From Ophiura sarsii (taxonomy: Eukaryota > Echinodermata > Ophiuroidea > Amphilepidida > Ophiuridae): a DNA stretch of 64,000 nucleotides. The DNA lies in assembly GCA_035610835.1 (NCBI GenBank), contig CM069459.1, positions 26,865,570-26,929,569 of the forward strand, in the 5' to 3' direction. Shown one piece after another: positions 14,981 to 27,115 of the stretch. Made by a program: the position numbers and the translations under genes. Numbering within the stretch: position 1 is the stretch's first letter; each line of letters starts with the position of its first letter. The notes under the pieces are model-generated. The model was not told the DNA's origin, made no database searches, and saw nothing but the letters and a program-made list of their open reading frames with translations.

Positions 14981-15465
14981 CCCTCACTTACCTAACTACT
15001 CCTGGCCCAACAATTGTTGAGTAAACTTTTACTCCGCCTTACTCAACAGTTGAGCTGTTCCCTTTCTTACTCAACAGGGTAGTAAAACCTTACTCAACCC
15101 ACAAGGAGTTATATTTTGCACAGTTTTTGAGTATTTTTTTGCCCAACTGTTGAGCATCGTGCATTTGACTCAACTGATATTGAACAGGCTGTTTCCCCAC
15201 TGTTTATCAACGTGTATTTGTCTCAACTGATATTGAGCAGGCTGTTTGCCCAACTGTTGAACGACACAAATTTCACTCAACTGATGTTGGGGAAATTTTC
15301 CCCATTCTTGAAGGTAAGACCTCATAATTATTACCCGAAAATTACACAATTAGGGTTAGCAGTGCATCAGTGTGAGAGCGAGTGGGTGACTGACTTGGGT
15401 ACTATTGGACCTAGTTACGAGGGTCAGTCACTAAGTTATGAAAGTGATCATGGTATGGGATGCAA
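14981..15465. repeat. Region of short TTGAG/CTCAA-rich repeats next to the element end
   Basis: No gene. Between about 15005 and 15310 the words ACTCAAC, AACTGTTGAG and CTCAACTGATATTGAGCAGG recur in both orientations at 50-65 bp spacing; CTCAACTGAT occurs three times. The AACAATTGTT core is itself palindromic. The remainder to 15465 is unremarkable. Confidence 0.55.
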
Positions 15466-15469
15466 GGGG

Positions 15470-15945
15470 ACGTCTCTATAGTCCGAAGGTTCAATAATCC
15501 GAAGATTCTATAGTCCGAAGATTCTATAGTCCGACGCACGTAATTTACCATTCGCTAGTCCGAATAAGATGAAAGGTTCTTTAGTCCGATAAAAAGGGTT
15601 CTCTATTACGAAGGTTCTCTAGTCCGAATATAAAAAAGGGTTCTACAGTCCGACGGTTCTATAATCCGAAAATAAAAAGGTTCTATAATCCGAATTTTTA
15701 AAAGTGTTAAAAAGGGTTCTCTAGTCCGAAAATAGGAAGGGTGTTCTTTAGTCCGAATAATAAAAAGGTTCTTTAATCCGAATATTGCAAAGGGTTGTAT
15801 AGTCCGAAAACTGGTAAAAGGGTTCTCTAATCCGAAAGTTAAAAAAGGTTCTCTAGTCCGAATTTTAAAAAGGGTTCTCTAGTCCGAAAAGGTGTCACTG
15901 TTCTTTAATCCGAATCAAAATAAAGGTTCTATAATCCGAAATTTA
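15470..15945 (+). repeat. Array of about 20 GGTTCTnTArTCCGAA motifs, left terminus
   Basis: About 20 copies of a 16-base motif, with TAGTCCGAA and TAATCCGAA alternating, are spaced by 5-20 variable bases rather than as strict tandem units. Conserved word plus variable spacers suggests protein-binding sites at a transposon end. Confidence 0.85.
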
Positions 15946-17187
15946 AATTAGCGTATTTTGCAGTGCGCCCTCTATGGATATAACATGAAGAATATTCATA
16001 ACTACGAAGCATTAGTCATTTCAACCTACAGAGGGTGCTGCAATCTACCGCACAAGTGGCAGATGCAGACGATGCTGGACACATGCGTATTCACGAATAT
16101 TCAAGTTTGAATTATGCGTACGGTACGAGGTTACATAATGTACGTGCTCAAGTGAATGGGATGAACACTTAACAACCGGATTAAATTCAAAAAATGATTC
16201 TGACACGCGAATTGGTTTCAATGTTTATTATTCAAGCTTTATAACACAGGAACTTTTTATGGACCATTATTGTAGTTAGAAGACATTTTTGCGCGTTTGG
16301 AACAAGATGGCTTCATGAACGTTTCAGGACCATTTTAGTGTTAAAATAACAATAAATTAATTAAAAATGAAGGCATTTCAATCAAATATTTGTCAAAAGT
16401 ACACACCAAATCGCACCAAATGGGTTCGAAAATTGAAAACAAATCCAATTCCGAGGGGGCACATAACAGACTCGCCCTGTCCAAGTTACCGCGGATAGCG
16501 GTGATTATTGAAAGTGCGCGTCACAAGTTGAATGGTCTAAAACACTTCAGGCCTATCATGATTCATCACCACAAAATAACCGGTTATTGGTGATAAAAAA
16601 ACTCCGTATCTTCTGACAACGGCTCAAATTAAACATGCTCACATTCTAGCTTCAAGCTCTAACTGAGGCTTATTAATACTGAACTGGACTAACTCCACGA
16701 TTAGTCCCATCAAGTATTCACATGTTATAAGCCTATATAGTGTGGTCTGATAGTCCCATCATGACGAGATTTCACAAGAGCAGATCATAAATAATAAAAA
16801 AAAATATGCATATTTAATAACAACTAATACGGTGCAGCCTCCAAGGCGGGGGGCTTTATGTAGTAAACCTATAATAATACCTATACGTTTTTACAGTCCC
16901 GGCTCCCGCATTTTTAATGGGTTTTTTTAATCTTTTGTGTTTATATTAGCCTTCATTTTATTAATGTTAAATCCCGGTCCCCATATCAGCCGGGCATATG
17001 GATGTCCCAGAAATGATATGATTTGTAATTTTAAATCGATTAAGCCGGGACCATCAGGATTCAAAAAGTCCATAAATATGAATCGTGAACTTGAACTTTT
17101 GAACTTATAATTGATCAAGAGTAAGACCATCACCACAATTTTCACTAGACGTCAATATTGTCAATGATTTAAATGTATAATGCCACT

Positions 17188-17423
17188 TTCCACGCGGCAG
17201 GCGTCTGAAGACGACATTCCAAAATGTCACAAAATATTTTATAAGTCAGAAATATTGAATTTCGTTGCCCTATTTGGAATCACCGTGAAAAATGCATTAA
17301 GATCGGTACAAACATGCCTAGTATTGGTTCAGTTACCCTTGAGATAGACTTTGAAAGTTAAATGTGAAAATTCTGTTATGTATAATTATGGTAAACCAAT
17401 ATAGCCGCGTGGAAAGTGTTAAT
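17188..17423. mobile_element. MITE with CACTTTCCACGCGG ends in the left arm
   Basis: It runs from CACTTTCCACGCGGCAGGCG to CCGCGTGGAAAGTG followed by TTAA. A free copy is at 42669-42906 with TTAA on both sides. The right arm has the matching ends split by later insertions (about 25837 and 27285). Confidence 0.6.
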
Positions 17424-17653
17424 AAACGGTTTGTTGATTTTCAGGGGCGTAACTAGGTATTTCAATTTGGGGGGGGGGCATCAGGGCAGTGGCGTAGCCC
17501 CCCCCCCCCCCCCCCCCCCCCCCCATATAGTGACGTCGTGTCGGTTGAGATTGGTACTGTCGGTTCATTTGACCAAAGGAATCATGGAAATATGATGGGC
17601 AAAAGTACACAGATGAAAAAATCTGTGCTATTTATATAACAAGAAGACGATAA

Positions 17654-18277
17654 GGGACCGTTCATTATTTCCACCGGAGGTGGGGGGGGGGGGGGGGGGG
17701 GGGGCGGGAGAAAACAGGGGGTCGCACGGTTTTGACTTGACAAAAAGGGGGGCTCACACGTTTTTTTCCTAATCAACAGGTGGGGGGTGGGGGTGGGGGG
17801 TCATACTGTTTTTTACCGTTAATATCCAACAGCTTCGCCCCTGGACCCCCACAAAAAAAATATCATACAATTGTATCAAAATTGTTGAGATCGGCACTAT
17901 CGGCTCATTTGACAAGAGGAATCATGGAATTGTGATGGTCAAAAGTACACAGATCATGGACATTTTTCAATTGTGTCAACAAAATACAAACTATTTGGGT
18001 ACAAGCTTGTTTAGAGCCAAAATGTACCTCAAGGCATAGCAAAAATAAGTGTAAAGTCCTAAATTTTAGCGCGAATTTCTTTAGTCAGAACAATCTTGTC
18101 GGTTCATATATCATTTCTTGCCCCACTCTTACTTGGCTTTGACGTAGTTGGTGACATCCTGCATTAGGGGGTCATACGATTTGTTGTAGCCTTTGGGGGG
18201 GGGGGGGGTCAAACGGTTTGGTGAAGTTGTGAAGGGAGGCCATACTTTTTTCAACTTTGCGATATTTGCTCCCGCCC

Positions 18278-18311
<34 letters not shown>

Positions 18312-18332
18312 GTAGAAATAATGAACAGTCCC
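17654..18332. mobile_element. MITE with GGGACyGTTCATTATTTC ends and internal poly-G/C, TAA duplication
   Basis: The ends GGGACCGTTCATTATTTCCA and its complement near 18310-18332 form a terminal inverted repeat of about 27 bp including CCGGAGG. TAA flanks both sides (17651-17653, 18333-18335), which fits a Harbinger-type 3-bp duplication. Long G or C runs adjoin both repeats. The same element occurs inverted in the right arm, so it inserted before the arms duplicated. Confidence 0.65.
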
Positions 18333-20106
18333 TAATCAATCAGGCTGGATGGGCATGCCTTGGCACACATCTACATGTTATGTTTATGCCTATATTTTAA
18401 AATTTAATATAATAACATAAAATAATTAGAGAAGGTGAGTATATCAGGGACAAGTGGAGGTTGGGGGGTACAAATGTGTATTTTATGTTAATCTTTTTTA
18501 ATATTTAATATTTTAAAAATAAAGTAATTAAAAAAGAGGAACAATATTAATACAAGGGGCGAGGCTTTTTTTTTAATCATTTTAACAACCAGAAACAACA
18601 TGTCAACAATGTATCTGTTTGGACAATATGAGTGACCCGGTTAGTGCTTATAGCGACCCGGTATTTCGAGGGGGAAACCAGTTGGGAGGGGTGCGCAATA
18701 AGTGGACGCAAAATAACTATGCCCCTCACCCCATGCCGAAACTCACCGACACGCTGTTGGTCTATAGAGGAGCACCACCTCTTGACACCCTGACATGAAC
18801 GCGATTTTAAGCGGACCCATTAAAATTGTAAAAAAAATCTTGAAATATAAAAGATTTCGGGGGAGATCCGTTCACAGTCCTATGAAAGTCAAGGAAGATT
18901 TTCAAATATCATCAATATAAAAGCATAATCCATAATGCATTTGATACCCTACAACGTCTTGTTAATGATATCAACATGTATGCAACTTCACATGGTTATA
19001 TGACGTTTGATACGGTTTGATACAGGCCCGTAACCAAGGGGGGACCGCCCCCCCCCCCCCCAAATCTGAAAAAACAACAAGTAATTGTGTTGTACCAATG
19101 TACCTTTTTTTGTACCAATGTAGGCCTACCTTTTTTTTTACTAATTAACCTTTTTTGTGAAAACGCCCCCCCCCCCCCCCCCCCCCCCCCCGGCCCCCAC
19201 CTCTATATTCCGAAACTCCCCCTTTCCCATTGTGTAAAGCATTTTCCGGGCCGTTTTGGACTCAAACATGTCCTACCCATGCTACCCCACCCCCCCCCCC
19301 CCCCCCCCCCCCCCCTCCAATCCAAAACCGTTGTAAATGCAATCAAAACAATATGAAAGTCGCATTTTCGTAGATAATCAAAAGACGTTGCTATAATAGT
19401 CTTATCACGCAAATTACGGCCGGTTAGTAAATCAGGTTTTTAAACATTAGCCATCGCAAAATATAGTCTTTTTACGGGTCAGGGTAGTTTGTCCTCTTGA
19501 GTGTCATTCACTGAAAGTCCACACAAAATAACCATGTACTCTCTAAATGTAAAACGAGTTGAAATAGTGGAAATTCACTCGAAAAGATAACAGATAAATA
19601 AACTATTTATATACAATACTTCTCAAGTTTCCTTGGTCTCTTTGCGTGTACGTTTTCCCGACTGTTATTCCTCTCCTTGTTGCGATTATCATGAGATAAA
19701 ATATGATTAATAACCATGATAACAGTGTATAAATATACATATCTGAGCGCCTTATCCAGACGTGTACGCAGGGGTGGGTGGGTTTTGGGCGTTAAACATC
19801 CCCTTGGGTCTGTCAAAAATATTAAAAGGGGGAATAAATAAAGAGTGATCACCCCCCCCCCCCCCCCCCCATCCGTGCAGCGCATTGCCCCTCCCCACTT
19901 TGAATAGGGGCATCCCCCAAACTTTGTTTACCTCAAACACATATGGCCAATTCCACCGTTACGGACGTTACAGATACATGCAACTTGCAACTTTTAATTG
20001 AATAGCACATCTGTTTGCTGATAAGATAACACTTTATTTCTTAGTATGCTAGTAGTAAACACTCTAATGTTCAATATAATGAAGCAATTTTGTTTTGGCT
20101 TTCTTA

Positions 20107-20598
20107 GGGAGCAGTTCCATTTGTACGCGATAAAAATTGCGAGAATGTTCCGGGCCCCGATGAGTTTTTTATCAGGCCCCGATGAGATTTTTATCGCGTA
20201 CAGTTGCGAGAAGCAAAGGATTATTTATCGAGTAGCGTATAACCGCTTGTTTAAATATAACGAAAGATAAGTGGTCGGTATGTAAATAGAGTTTCGGGCT
20301 ATTTATTCTAGTTGTAAGGTACAAATTCAGCATTTTATGTTTTTAGAGATAATGTTATTGATTATGGATGTTTAACGTAAATTGTATTATCCTCGTGTAT
20401 TTGCTAAACAATGTCCCGCTCTATTTGCTAAACATACCCCAGGGTATGGCAGAGGCCTCGTATCGGGCCCCGATGTCTATTTTATCGGGGCCTGATGACT
20501 ATTTTATCGCGTATCAACTTGAAAAACATCGGGTCCAAAACATATCAGGCCCCGATTCAGTCGCGATAAATTTATCGCGTATAAATGGAACTGCTCCC
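20107..20598. mobile_element. PIF/Harbinger-like MITE with TTA target duplication
   Basis: The ends GGGAGCAGTTCCATTT and its exact complement AAATGGAACTGCTCCC bound 492 bp and are flanked by TTA at 20104-20106 and 20599-20601. A 3-bp TTA duplication is the signature of the Harbinger superfamily. The interior repeats a GGGCCCCGATG word and TTTATCGCGTA in both orientations. No transposase is encoded. Confidence 0.8.
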
Positions 20599-20781
20599 TT
20601 AGTTAATTAGCAACAAAAATTAGAAACGAGCGTTACGGACGTTACCTTGAAAGGAAGTGCCTTTTTGACTATGGTACATATCCTTAAATCTCTGTTCAGT
20701 TCCCTGTTTTATTTTTATCTGTCAACTATATTGAGCAAGCCCTGACTCCATTCTATGTTAACATGAAAAGCAAGTTTGAAA

Positions 20782-20881
20782 NNNNNNNNNNNNNNNNNNN
20801 NNNNNNNNNNNNNNNNNNNNNNNNNNNNNNNNNNNNNNNNNNNNNNNNNNNNNNNNNNNNNNNNNNNNNNNNNNNNNNNNN
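20782..20881. other. Assembly gap of 100 N
   Basis: One hundred unresolved bases lie inside the palindrome loop. The true size of the gap is unknown, and linkage of the two arms depends on it. Confidence 0.99.
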
Positions 20882-21109
20882 TCAATCGACGTTTGACATA
20901 CATAAGTAAACAAAAGACATAGCTAAGCTTCCATTTAATTGCACTGAGTCTAGACTCTGTTATTATTTCAAGTACATCATGATCAGCAATGCTAGGCAGT
21001 GTTACAAACTCAACCTATATGCACAAGGCACTGACTCACGGTGAATGTTTTGTCTATAAAAAATATATCAGGGAAGGCGCAGTTACAAACGTTCTTACTC
21101 GGGAAAAAG

Positions 21110-21345
21110 TGTACTTTATGTCCCAGATACTGGTATATCAGTATCGTGTAATACCGGAACATAAAAAGTTGCCAGTATCGGTCGATACTGGTACGATTTT
21201 ACTGTTCCATCAGTATCGTGTAATACCGGAACATAAAAAGTTGCCAGTATCGGTCGATACTGGTACGATTTTACTGTTCCAGTATCGGTCGATACTGGAC
21301 CGCCAGATTGTGTTCCAGTTTCGAGCGATACTGGTATATGATACC
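21110..21345. repeat. CCAGTATCGnnCGATACTGG palindrome cluster in the loop
   Basis: A block of about 75 bp containing TCAGTATCGTGTAATACCGG and CCAGTATCGGTCGATACTGG is duplicated in tandem (about 21138-21212 and 21209-21285). Related palindromes follow up to 21345. The same family recurs at 43615-43860. Confidence 0.7.
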
Positions 21346-21394
21346 AGTGAGATTTGTCACAGTATTCAATGAACGATATTGGTAGGGGAGGGTG

Positions 21395-21835
21395 TGACAT
21401 GTCTATAGTCCGACGGTTCTTTAGTCCGAAGGTTCTATAGTCGATGGGTTCTATAATCCGAAAAAAATAAGATTCTATAGTCCGAAGGTTCTATAGTCCG
21501 AAAAATAATTAAGGTTCTATAATCCGAAAGGTTCTATAATACGAAAATGAAAAGGGTTCTCTAATCCGAACATAAAAAACGATTCTTTAGTCCGATTACT
21601 ATGTACGTGTTCTATAATCCGATTTTGAAAAAGGTTCTTTAATCCGAACATTAAAACAAGTTCTCTAGTCCGAATATGAATAAAGGTTCTTTAATCCGAT
21701 TCATAAAAAAAGGGTTCTTTAGTCCGAATCTTATAATGGGTTCTATAGTCCGAATCATATAGCGTGTTCTTTAGTCCGAATGGGTCAAAAGGTTCTCTAA
21801 TCCGAAAAATTAGTTTTTTCAGGTTCTACAGGTTC
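21395..21835 (+). repeat. Third TCCGAA motif array inside the palindrome loop
   Basis: About 18 copies of the same motif occur in the same orientation as the left array, starting at a TGTCTATAGTCCGACGGTTC junction. The following 700 bases show further weak resemblance to the arm interior, including a TTTGGTGCGG-TACTTTTGAC core near 22290 and another near 22510. This looks like an older, more diverged copy of the same element family. Confidence 0.75.
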
Positions 21836-23939
21836 TATGTTAATTTAAAATATGATATATTGCGAAACTGACGTTGATTAAAAAGCTTCTTTATAAAAGA
21901 GGCGATGGGCTTTTTCTTAATTCATCCCAGCATTCGCTTCAATGGGTAATTTTAAAGATCAAAACCGTACAGAGAGGAAAGAGTAACGTATTTAATATAG
22001 GTTCGGTCCAATATAGGTTCGGTCGAACAAGAATGCCGCCTGAAATTGTCATAGCGCCGCCATCTGCAGACCACTGATCTGTAGACCAGCATGACCAGAC
22101 GACGCTGGCCACGCGTCTCGACGACCCAATATGGCAACGGGAGTGCACCATTTTGAAATATTTCAAACTGTCAGCGCCTGGTTAACGAGGGAAATAATTT
22201 TAAAAATAGCATTTACCATCAGGTACCATCCAAGCGGTGCGCGGCACCGCCCTCCGAGCTATGCTCGAAATCAATTTTGGAACTCATTTGGTGCGGTCTA
22301 GTGTATACTTTTGACCAACATTTTATCGAAAAGCCACCCCTTCATTTCCAATATTTTTTTTGTTTTTTAGCAATGCACGAAAGAAGTTGAGCAGTATATT
22401 CTTGATTTAAGTATAGATGGTTTAAAAGCTCGAACAGGGGGCGTCTGAGGTGTGATGTGCCTCCCCCCCTCAGAATTGGATTTTTTTTCAATTTTCAAAC
22501 CCATTTGGTGCTATTTGGTATGTACTTTTGACTTATATTTTATTGAAAAGCAATCACTTTATTTCCGATTAATATTGGCTTTTTATATATGCCTATGCCA
22601 GAAAAAAGTTATACTAGTTATAAAATATCAGATTTCTCGTCAACGTACGTACGCTATGTATCCCGACCAACGTCCAATAAACTCCAAAAGTTCTTATGTC
22701 CCTCGCATGCCTCCCCGCCCGCATTTCGTACCCCCTACCCTTTTCTTTTTTTCTTCTTTTACGTTGTCCCCTCTTCTTCCACTCTCTTGTGTTTAAGTGT
22801 TTTATTAAGTGTTATCAGAAATTAAAACGTTTCTTTTTACAGTGTGGGTACTGAGTAAAAGAGCGGCGTTAGAATTTTTTAATTTCTATACTCTCTCAAG
22901 GCGTTTCTAAGCCATTTCAGACCTCATTAATTTCTTATTTTATAAATATATGTTTTTAAGGTAAACAAAGTTTGGGGGATGCCCCTATTCAAAAGTGGGG
23001 AGGGGCAATGCGCTGCACGGATGGAGGGGGGGGGGGGGGGGGGGGGTGGGGTGATCACTCTTTATTTATTCCCCCTTTTAATATTTTTTGACAGACCCAA
23101 GGGGATGTTTAACGCCAAAACCCACCCACCCTGCGTACACGTCTGGATAAGGCGCTCAGATATGTATATTATTTATACAGTTATCATGGTTATTAATCAT
23201 ATTTTATCTCATGATAATCGCAACAAGGAGAGGGAATAACAGTCGGGAAAACGTACACGCAAAGAGACCAAGGAAACTTGAGAAGTATTGTATATAAATA
23301 GTTTATTTATCTGTTATCTTTTCGAGTGAATTTCCACTATTTCCACTCGTTTTACATTCAGAGAGTACATGGTTATTTTTGTGTGGACTTTCAGTGAATG
23401 ACACTCAAGAGGACAAACTACCCTGACCCGTAAAAAGACTATTTCAAAATACAAAGCGCGGTTTTTCCTCTTATTCATATTTTGCGATGGCTAATGTTTA
23501 AAAACCTGATTTACTAACCGGCCGTAATTTGCGTGATAAGACTATTATAGCAACGTCTTTTGATTATCTACGAAAATGCGACTTTCATTATTGTTTTGAA
23601 CGAACAAACCTACTAAAAGAGAAGAGAATTAATATAATCTATATTCTCTATAGTTATTTTAGAAAAGCCTATGCCTAATCCCTATAACCGCACCTGCTAT
23701 TTCCGCACATTTTCAATAGGCCCTTTTCTATTTCTATAGCCCCCACTATTGCCCTTCTTTTTCATTTCCTTTTTTTCTCTTATCTTTCCTTTTTTGTCTC
23801 CTTTCCTTTCCCCCTTTCCTTTTTCTTTCTCCCCCCACCCTTTTTTTTCTTCCTTTTTTTCTTCTTCATACCCCGGGATGCTGCAGCCACCGCAGCACCC
23901 CTGGATCCGCCGTTTGCATTTACAATGGAGTCCCGGATT

Positions 23940-23941
<2 letters not shown>

Positions 23942-23979
<38 letters not shown>
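23942..23979 (+). repeat. Very long G homopolymer (about 38 bases)
   Basis: This is the longest of at least ten G or C runs of 15 bases or more in the palindrome, with others near 17500, 17690, 18280, 19167, 19290, 19852, 23026, 24070 and 24965. Lengths are likely to be inaccurate in the assembly. Such runs can form G-quadruplexes. Confidence 0.85.
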
Positions 23980-23980
<1 letters not shown>

Positions 23981-24934
23981 AGCATGGGTAGGACATGTTT
24001 GAGTCCAAAACGGCCCGAAAAATGCTTTACACAAAGGGGGAGTTTTCGGAAAATAGAGGTGGGGGCCGGGGGGGGGGGGGGGGGGGGGCGTTTTCACAAA
24101 AAAAGGTTAATTAGTAAAAAAAAAAGTAGGCCTACATTGGTACAAAAAAAGGTACATTGGTACAACAAAATGAGTTGTTTTTTCAGATTGGGGGGGGGGG
24201 GGGGGGGCGGCGGTCCCCCCTTGGTTACGAGCCTGTATCAAACCGTATCAAACGTCATATAACCATGTGAGGTTGCATTACATGTTGATATCATTAACAA
24301 GACGTTGTAGGGTATCAAATGCATTATGGATTTTAGATGCTTTTATATTGATGATATTTTAAAATCTTCCTTGACTTTCATAGGACTGTGAACGGATCTC
24401 CCCGAAATATTTTATATTTCAAGATTTGTTTAACAATTTTGATGGGTTCCGCTTAAAATCGCGTTCATGTCAGGGTGTCAAAAGGTGGTGTTCCTCTATA
24501 GACCAACAGCGTGTCGGTGAGTTTCGGCATGGGGTGAGGGGCATAGTTATTTTGCGTCCACTTATTGCGCACCCCTCCCAACTGGTTTCCCCCTCGAAAT
24601 ACCGGGTCGCTATAAGTACTAACCGGGTCACTCATATTGTCCAAACAGATACATTGTTGACATGTTGTTTCTGGTTGTTAAAATGATAAAAAAAATGCCT
24701 CGCCCCCTTGTATTAATATTGTTCCTCTTTTTTAGTTACTTTATTTTTTAAATATTAAATATTAAAAAAGATTAACATAAAAATACACATTTGTACCCCC
24801 CAACCTCCACTTGTCCCTGATATACTCACCATCTCTAATTATTTTATATTATTATATTACATTTTAAAATATAGGCCTAAACATAACATGTAGATGTTGT
24901 GCAAAGGCATGCCCATCCAGCCTGATTGATTAGG

Positions 24935-25621
24935 GACTGTTCATTATTTCTACCGGAGGGGGAGGGGGGGGGGGGGGGGGGGGGGGGGCGGGCGGGAGCA
25001 AATATCGCAAAGTTAAAAAAAAAGTATGGCCTCCCTTCACAACTTCACCAAACCGTATGATCCCCCCCCAAAGGCTACAACAAATCGTATGACCACCCTA
25101 ATGCAGTGATGTCACCAACTACGTCAAAGCCACAAGTAAGAGTGGGGCAAGAAATGATATATGAACCGACAAGATTGTTCTGACTAAAGAAATTCGCGCT
25201 AAAATTTAGGACTTTACACTTATTTTTGACTATGCCTTGAGGTACATTTTGGCTCTAAACAAGCTTGTACCCAAATAGTTTGAATTTTGTTGACACAATT
25301 GAAAAATGTCCATGATCTGTGTACTTTTGACCATCATAATTCCATGATTCCTCTTGTCAAATGAGCCGATAGTGCCGATCTCAACAATTTTGATACAATT
25401 TTATGATTTTTTTTTTTGTGGGGGGTCCAGGGGCGAAGCTGTTGGAATATTAACGGTAAAAAAAACAGTATGACCCCACCCCCCGCCCCCACACCTGTTG
25501 ATTAGGGGGAAAAACGTGTGAGCCCCCCCCCCCCCCTTTTTTGTCAAGTCAAAACCGTGCGACCCCACTGTTTTCTCCCCCCCCCCCCCCTCCTCCGGTG
25601 GAAATAATGAACGGTCCTTAT
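24935..25621. mobile_element. Right-arm copy of the GGGACyGTTCATTATTTC MITE
   Basis: This is the inverted counterpart of the element at 17654-18332, bounded by GGGACTGTTCATTATTTCTA and GAAATAATGAACGGTCC. The G/C homopolymers differ in length between copies. Confidence 0.6.
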
Positions 25622-25743
25622 CGTCTTCTTGTTATATAAATAGCACAGATTTTTTCATCTGTGTACTTTTTGCCCATCATATTTCCATGATTCCTTTGGT
25701 CAAATGAACCGACAGTACCAATCTCAACCGACACGGACGTCAC

Positions 25744-26296
25744 ATATTGGGGAGGGGGGCTACGCCACTGCCCTGATGCCCCCCCCCCCCCCATTGAAAT
25801 ATCTAGTTACGCCCCTGAAAATCAACAAACCGTTTATTAACACTTTCTACGCGGCTATATTGGTTTACCATAATTATACATAACAGAATTTTCACATTTA
25901 AAGGTAGATGACCCGATCACATTTTCGTAACACAGAATTATTTCAAACATACGGAGATTTTCATATCATATGAAAGCTCGTATTTTTCTCATCATCATAC
26001 TGAAATTTGACGGCCTAACACTATTGGGGAGGGGGGCTACGCCACTGCCCCTGATGCCCCCCCCCCCCCATTGAAATATCTAGTTACGCCCCTGAAAATC
26101 AACAAACCGTTTATTAACACTTTCTACGCGGCTATATTGGTTTACCATAATTATACATAACAGAATTTTCACATTTAAAGGTAGATGACCCGATCACATT
26201 TTCGTAACACAGAATTATTTCAAACATACGGAGATTTTCATATCATATGAAAGCTCGTATTTTTCTCACTCATCATACTGAAATTTGACGGCCTAA
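25744..26296. repeat. Tandem duplication of a 0.28-kb unit in the right arm
   Basis: Unit one is about 25744-26028 and unit two about 26033-26296. They are almost identical from the G-rich start through TTTGACGGCCTAA. The left arm has no such duplication, so it happened after the arms formed. Confidence 0.8.
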
Positions 26297-26439
26297 ATCG
26301 GTATATTTACGGAGAAATCGATGAAATAACGTCGAATTACCGCGAATGGTGGTAACCACCGATATAGTTTGTGTACTACTCAATGGGTACATTCCACAGC
26401 ATCTTGTGCGTCTTAAATAAGAACCATTAGAGCTATGCA

Positions 26440-27115
26440 ACTCAAACTTTGGAACACGACTTTTTTAAGGATGACCTTTCATGTACTGCTGCAACACTTG
26501 TTCACGCCTTAGTCACATCACGTCTTGACAATGGCAATGCTTTATTATATGGATCACTGAACGAAATCTCAATAAACTTCAACGAGCTAAGAATGCTGCT
26601 GCACGAATGCCTCACAAGGACTAGAAAATTTGATCACATTTCACCTGTTTTACAGCGTCTCCATTGGTTACCTATTCGGTATCGCATCCATTTCAAACTT
26701 CTTCTCCTAACCTGGAAAGCCCTACATGACATGGCACCTTCTTATATCAGGGCGAACTTCTCAATCCACATATTCCATCACGTCGCCTCAGATCGTCAGA
26801 TAAACAGTTTCTCTCAGTTCCTCGGACACATTCTTCATATGGCGACCGGGCTTTCTATGCTTGTGCACCTAAACTGTGGAACTCACTTCCTTCAGATCTT
26901 CGATTTTGTGATTCACTTGATGGTTTCAAAAAGACTTTAAAAACTCATCTGTTTAAGATTGCTTATGATTTGACTGATTGACTTATGCAATTGTTTTTAT
27001 ATTTTAACTGTTTGTTTTTATTTGTTTTAATGTTTGCGCCTCGAATAGGTTGTCTAGATAGATGGATCGGGCATTATAAATGCATTATTATTAAATGCAT
27101 TATTATTATTATGTA
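26440..27115 (+). pseudogene. 5'-truncated CR1/L2-like retrotransposon remnant (reverse transcriptase C-terminus)
   Basis: The frame 26449-26940 contains TLVHALVTSRLDNGNALLYG and KFDHISPVLQRLHWLPIRYR followed by HFKLLLLTWKALHDMAPSYI, the signature C-terminus of CR1/L2-group non-LTR reverse transcriptases. From about 26840 the family pattern continues in another frame (CAPKLWNSLPSDLR, then FKKTLKTHLFK), so at least one frameshift has occurred. The end is a TGCATTATTATT-type tail (27080-27112), as in L2-like elements. It is absent from the left arm. It is not active. Confidence 0.85.

Larger units (their letters stand above)
15466..19933 (+). repeat. Left arm of the giant palindrome
   Basis: In order it holds the TCCGAA repeat array (15470-15945), a region with a conserved AAAGTACACACCAAATCGCA core (16390-16450), a MITE with CACTTTCCACGCGG ends (about 17188-17423), a poly-G-flanked MITE (17654-18332) and further G/C homopolymers. 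The inner end is ACAAAGTTTGGGGG-like in complement, shared with the right arm. Confidence 0.75.

Noticed and set aside
16390..16593. 67-residue frame nearly identical to 27863-28066 on the other strand, apparently conserved
   Set aside because: Conservation is explained by the two palindrome arms. Part of it is a repeat core also seen non-coding at 22290, 22510 and 39010.
23697..24262. Proline- and glycine-rich frames around long C and G runs
   Set aside because: Homopolymers read as protein; no domain and no counterpart outside the runs.
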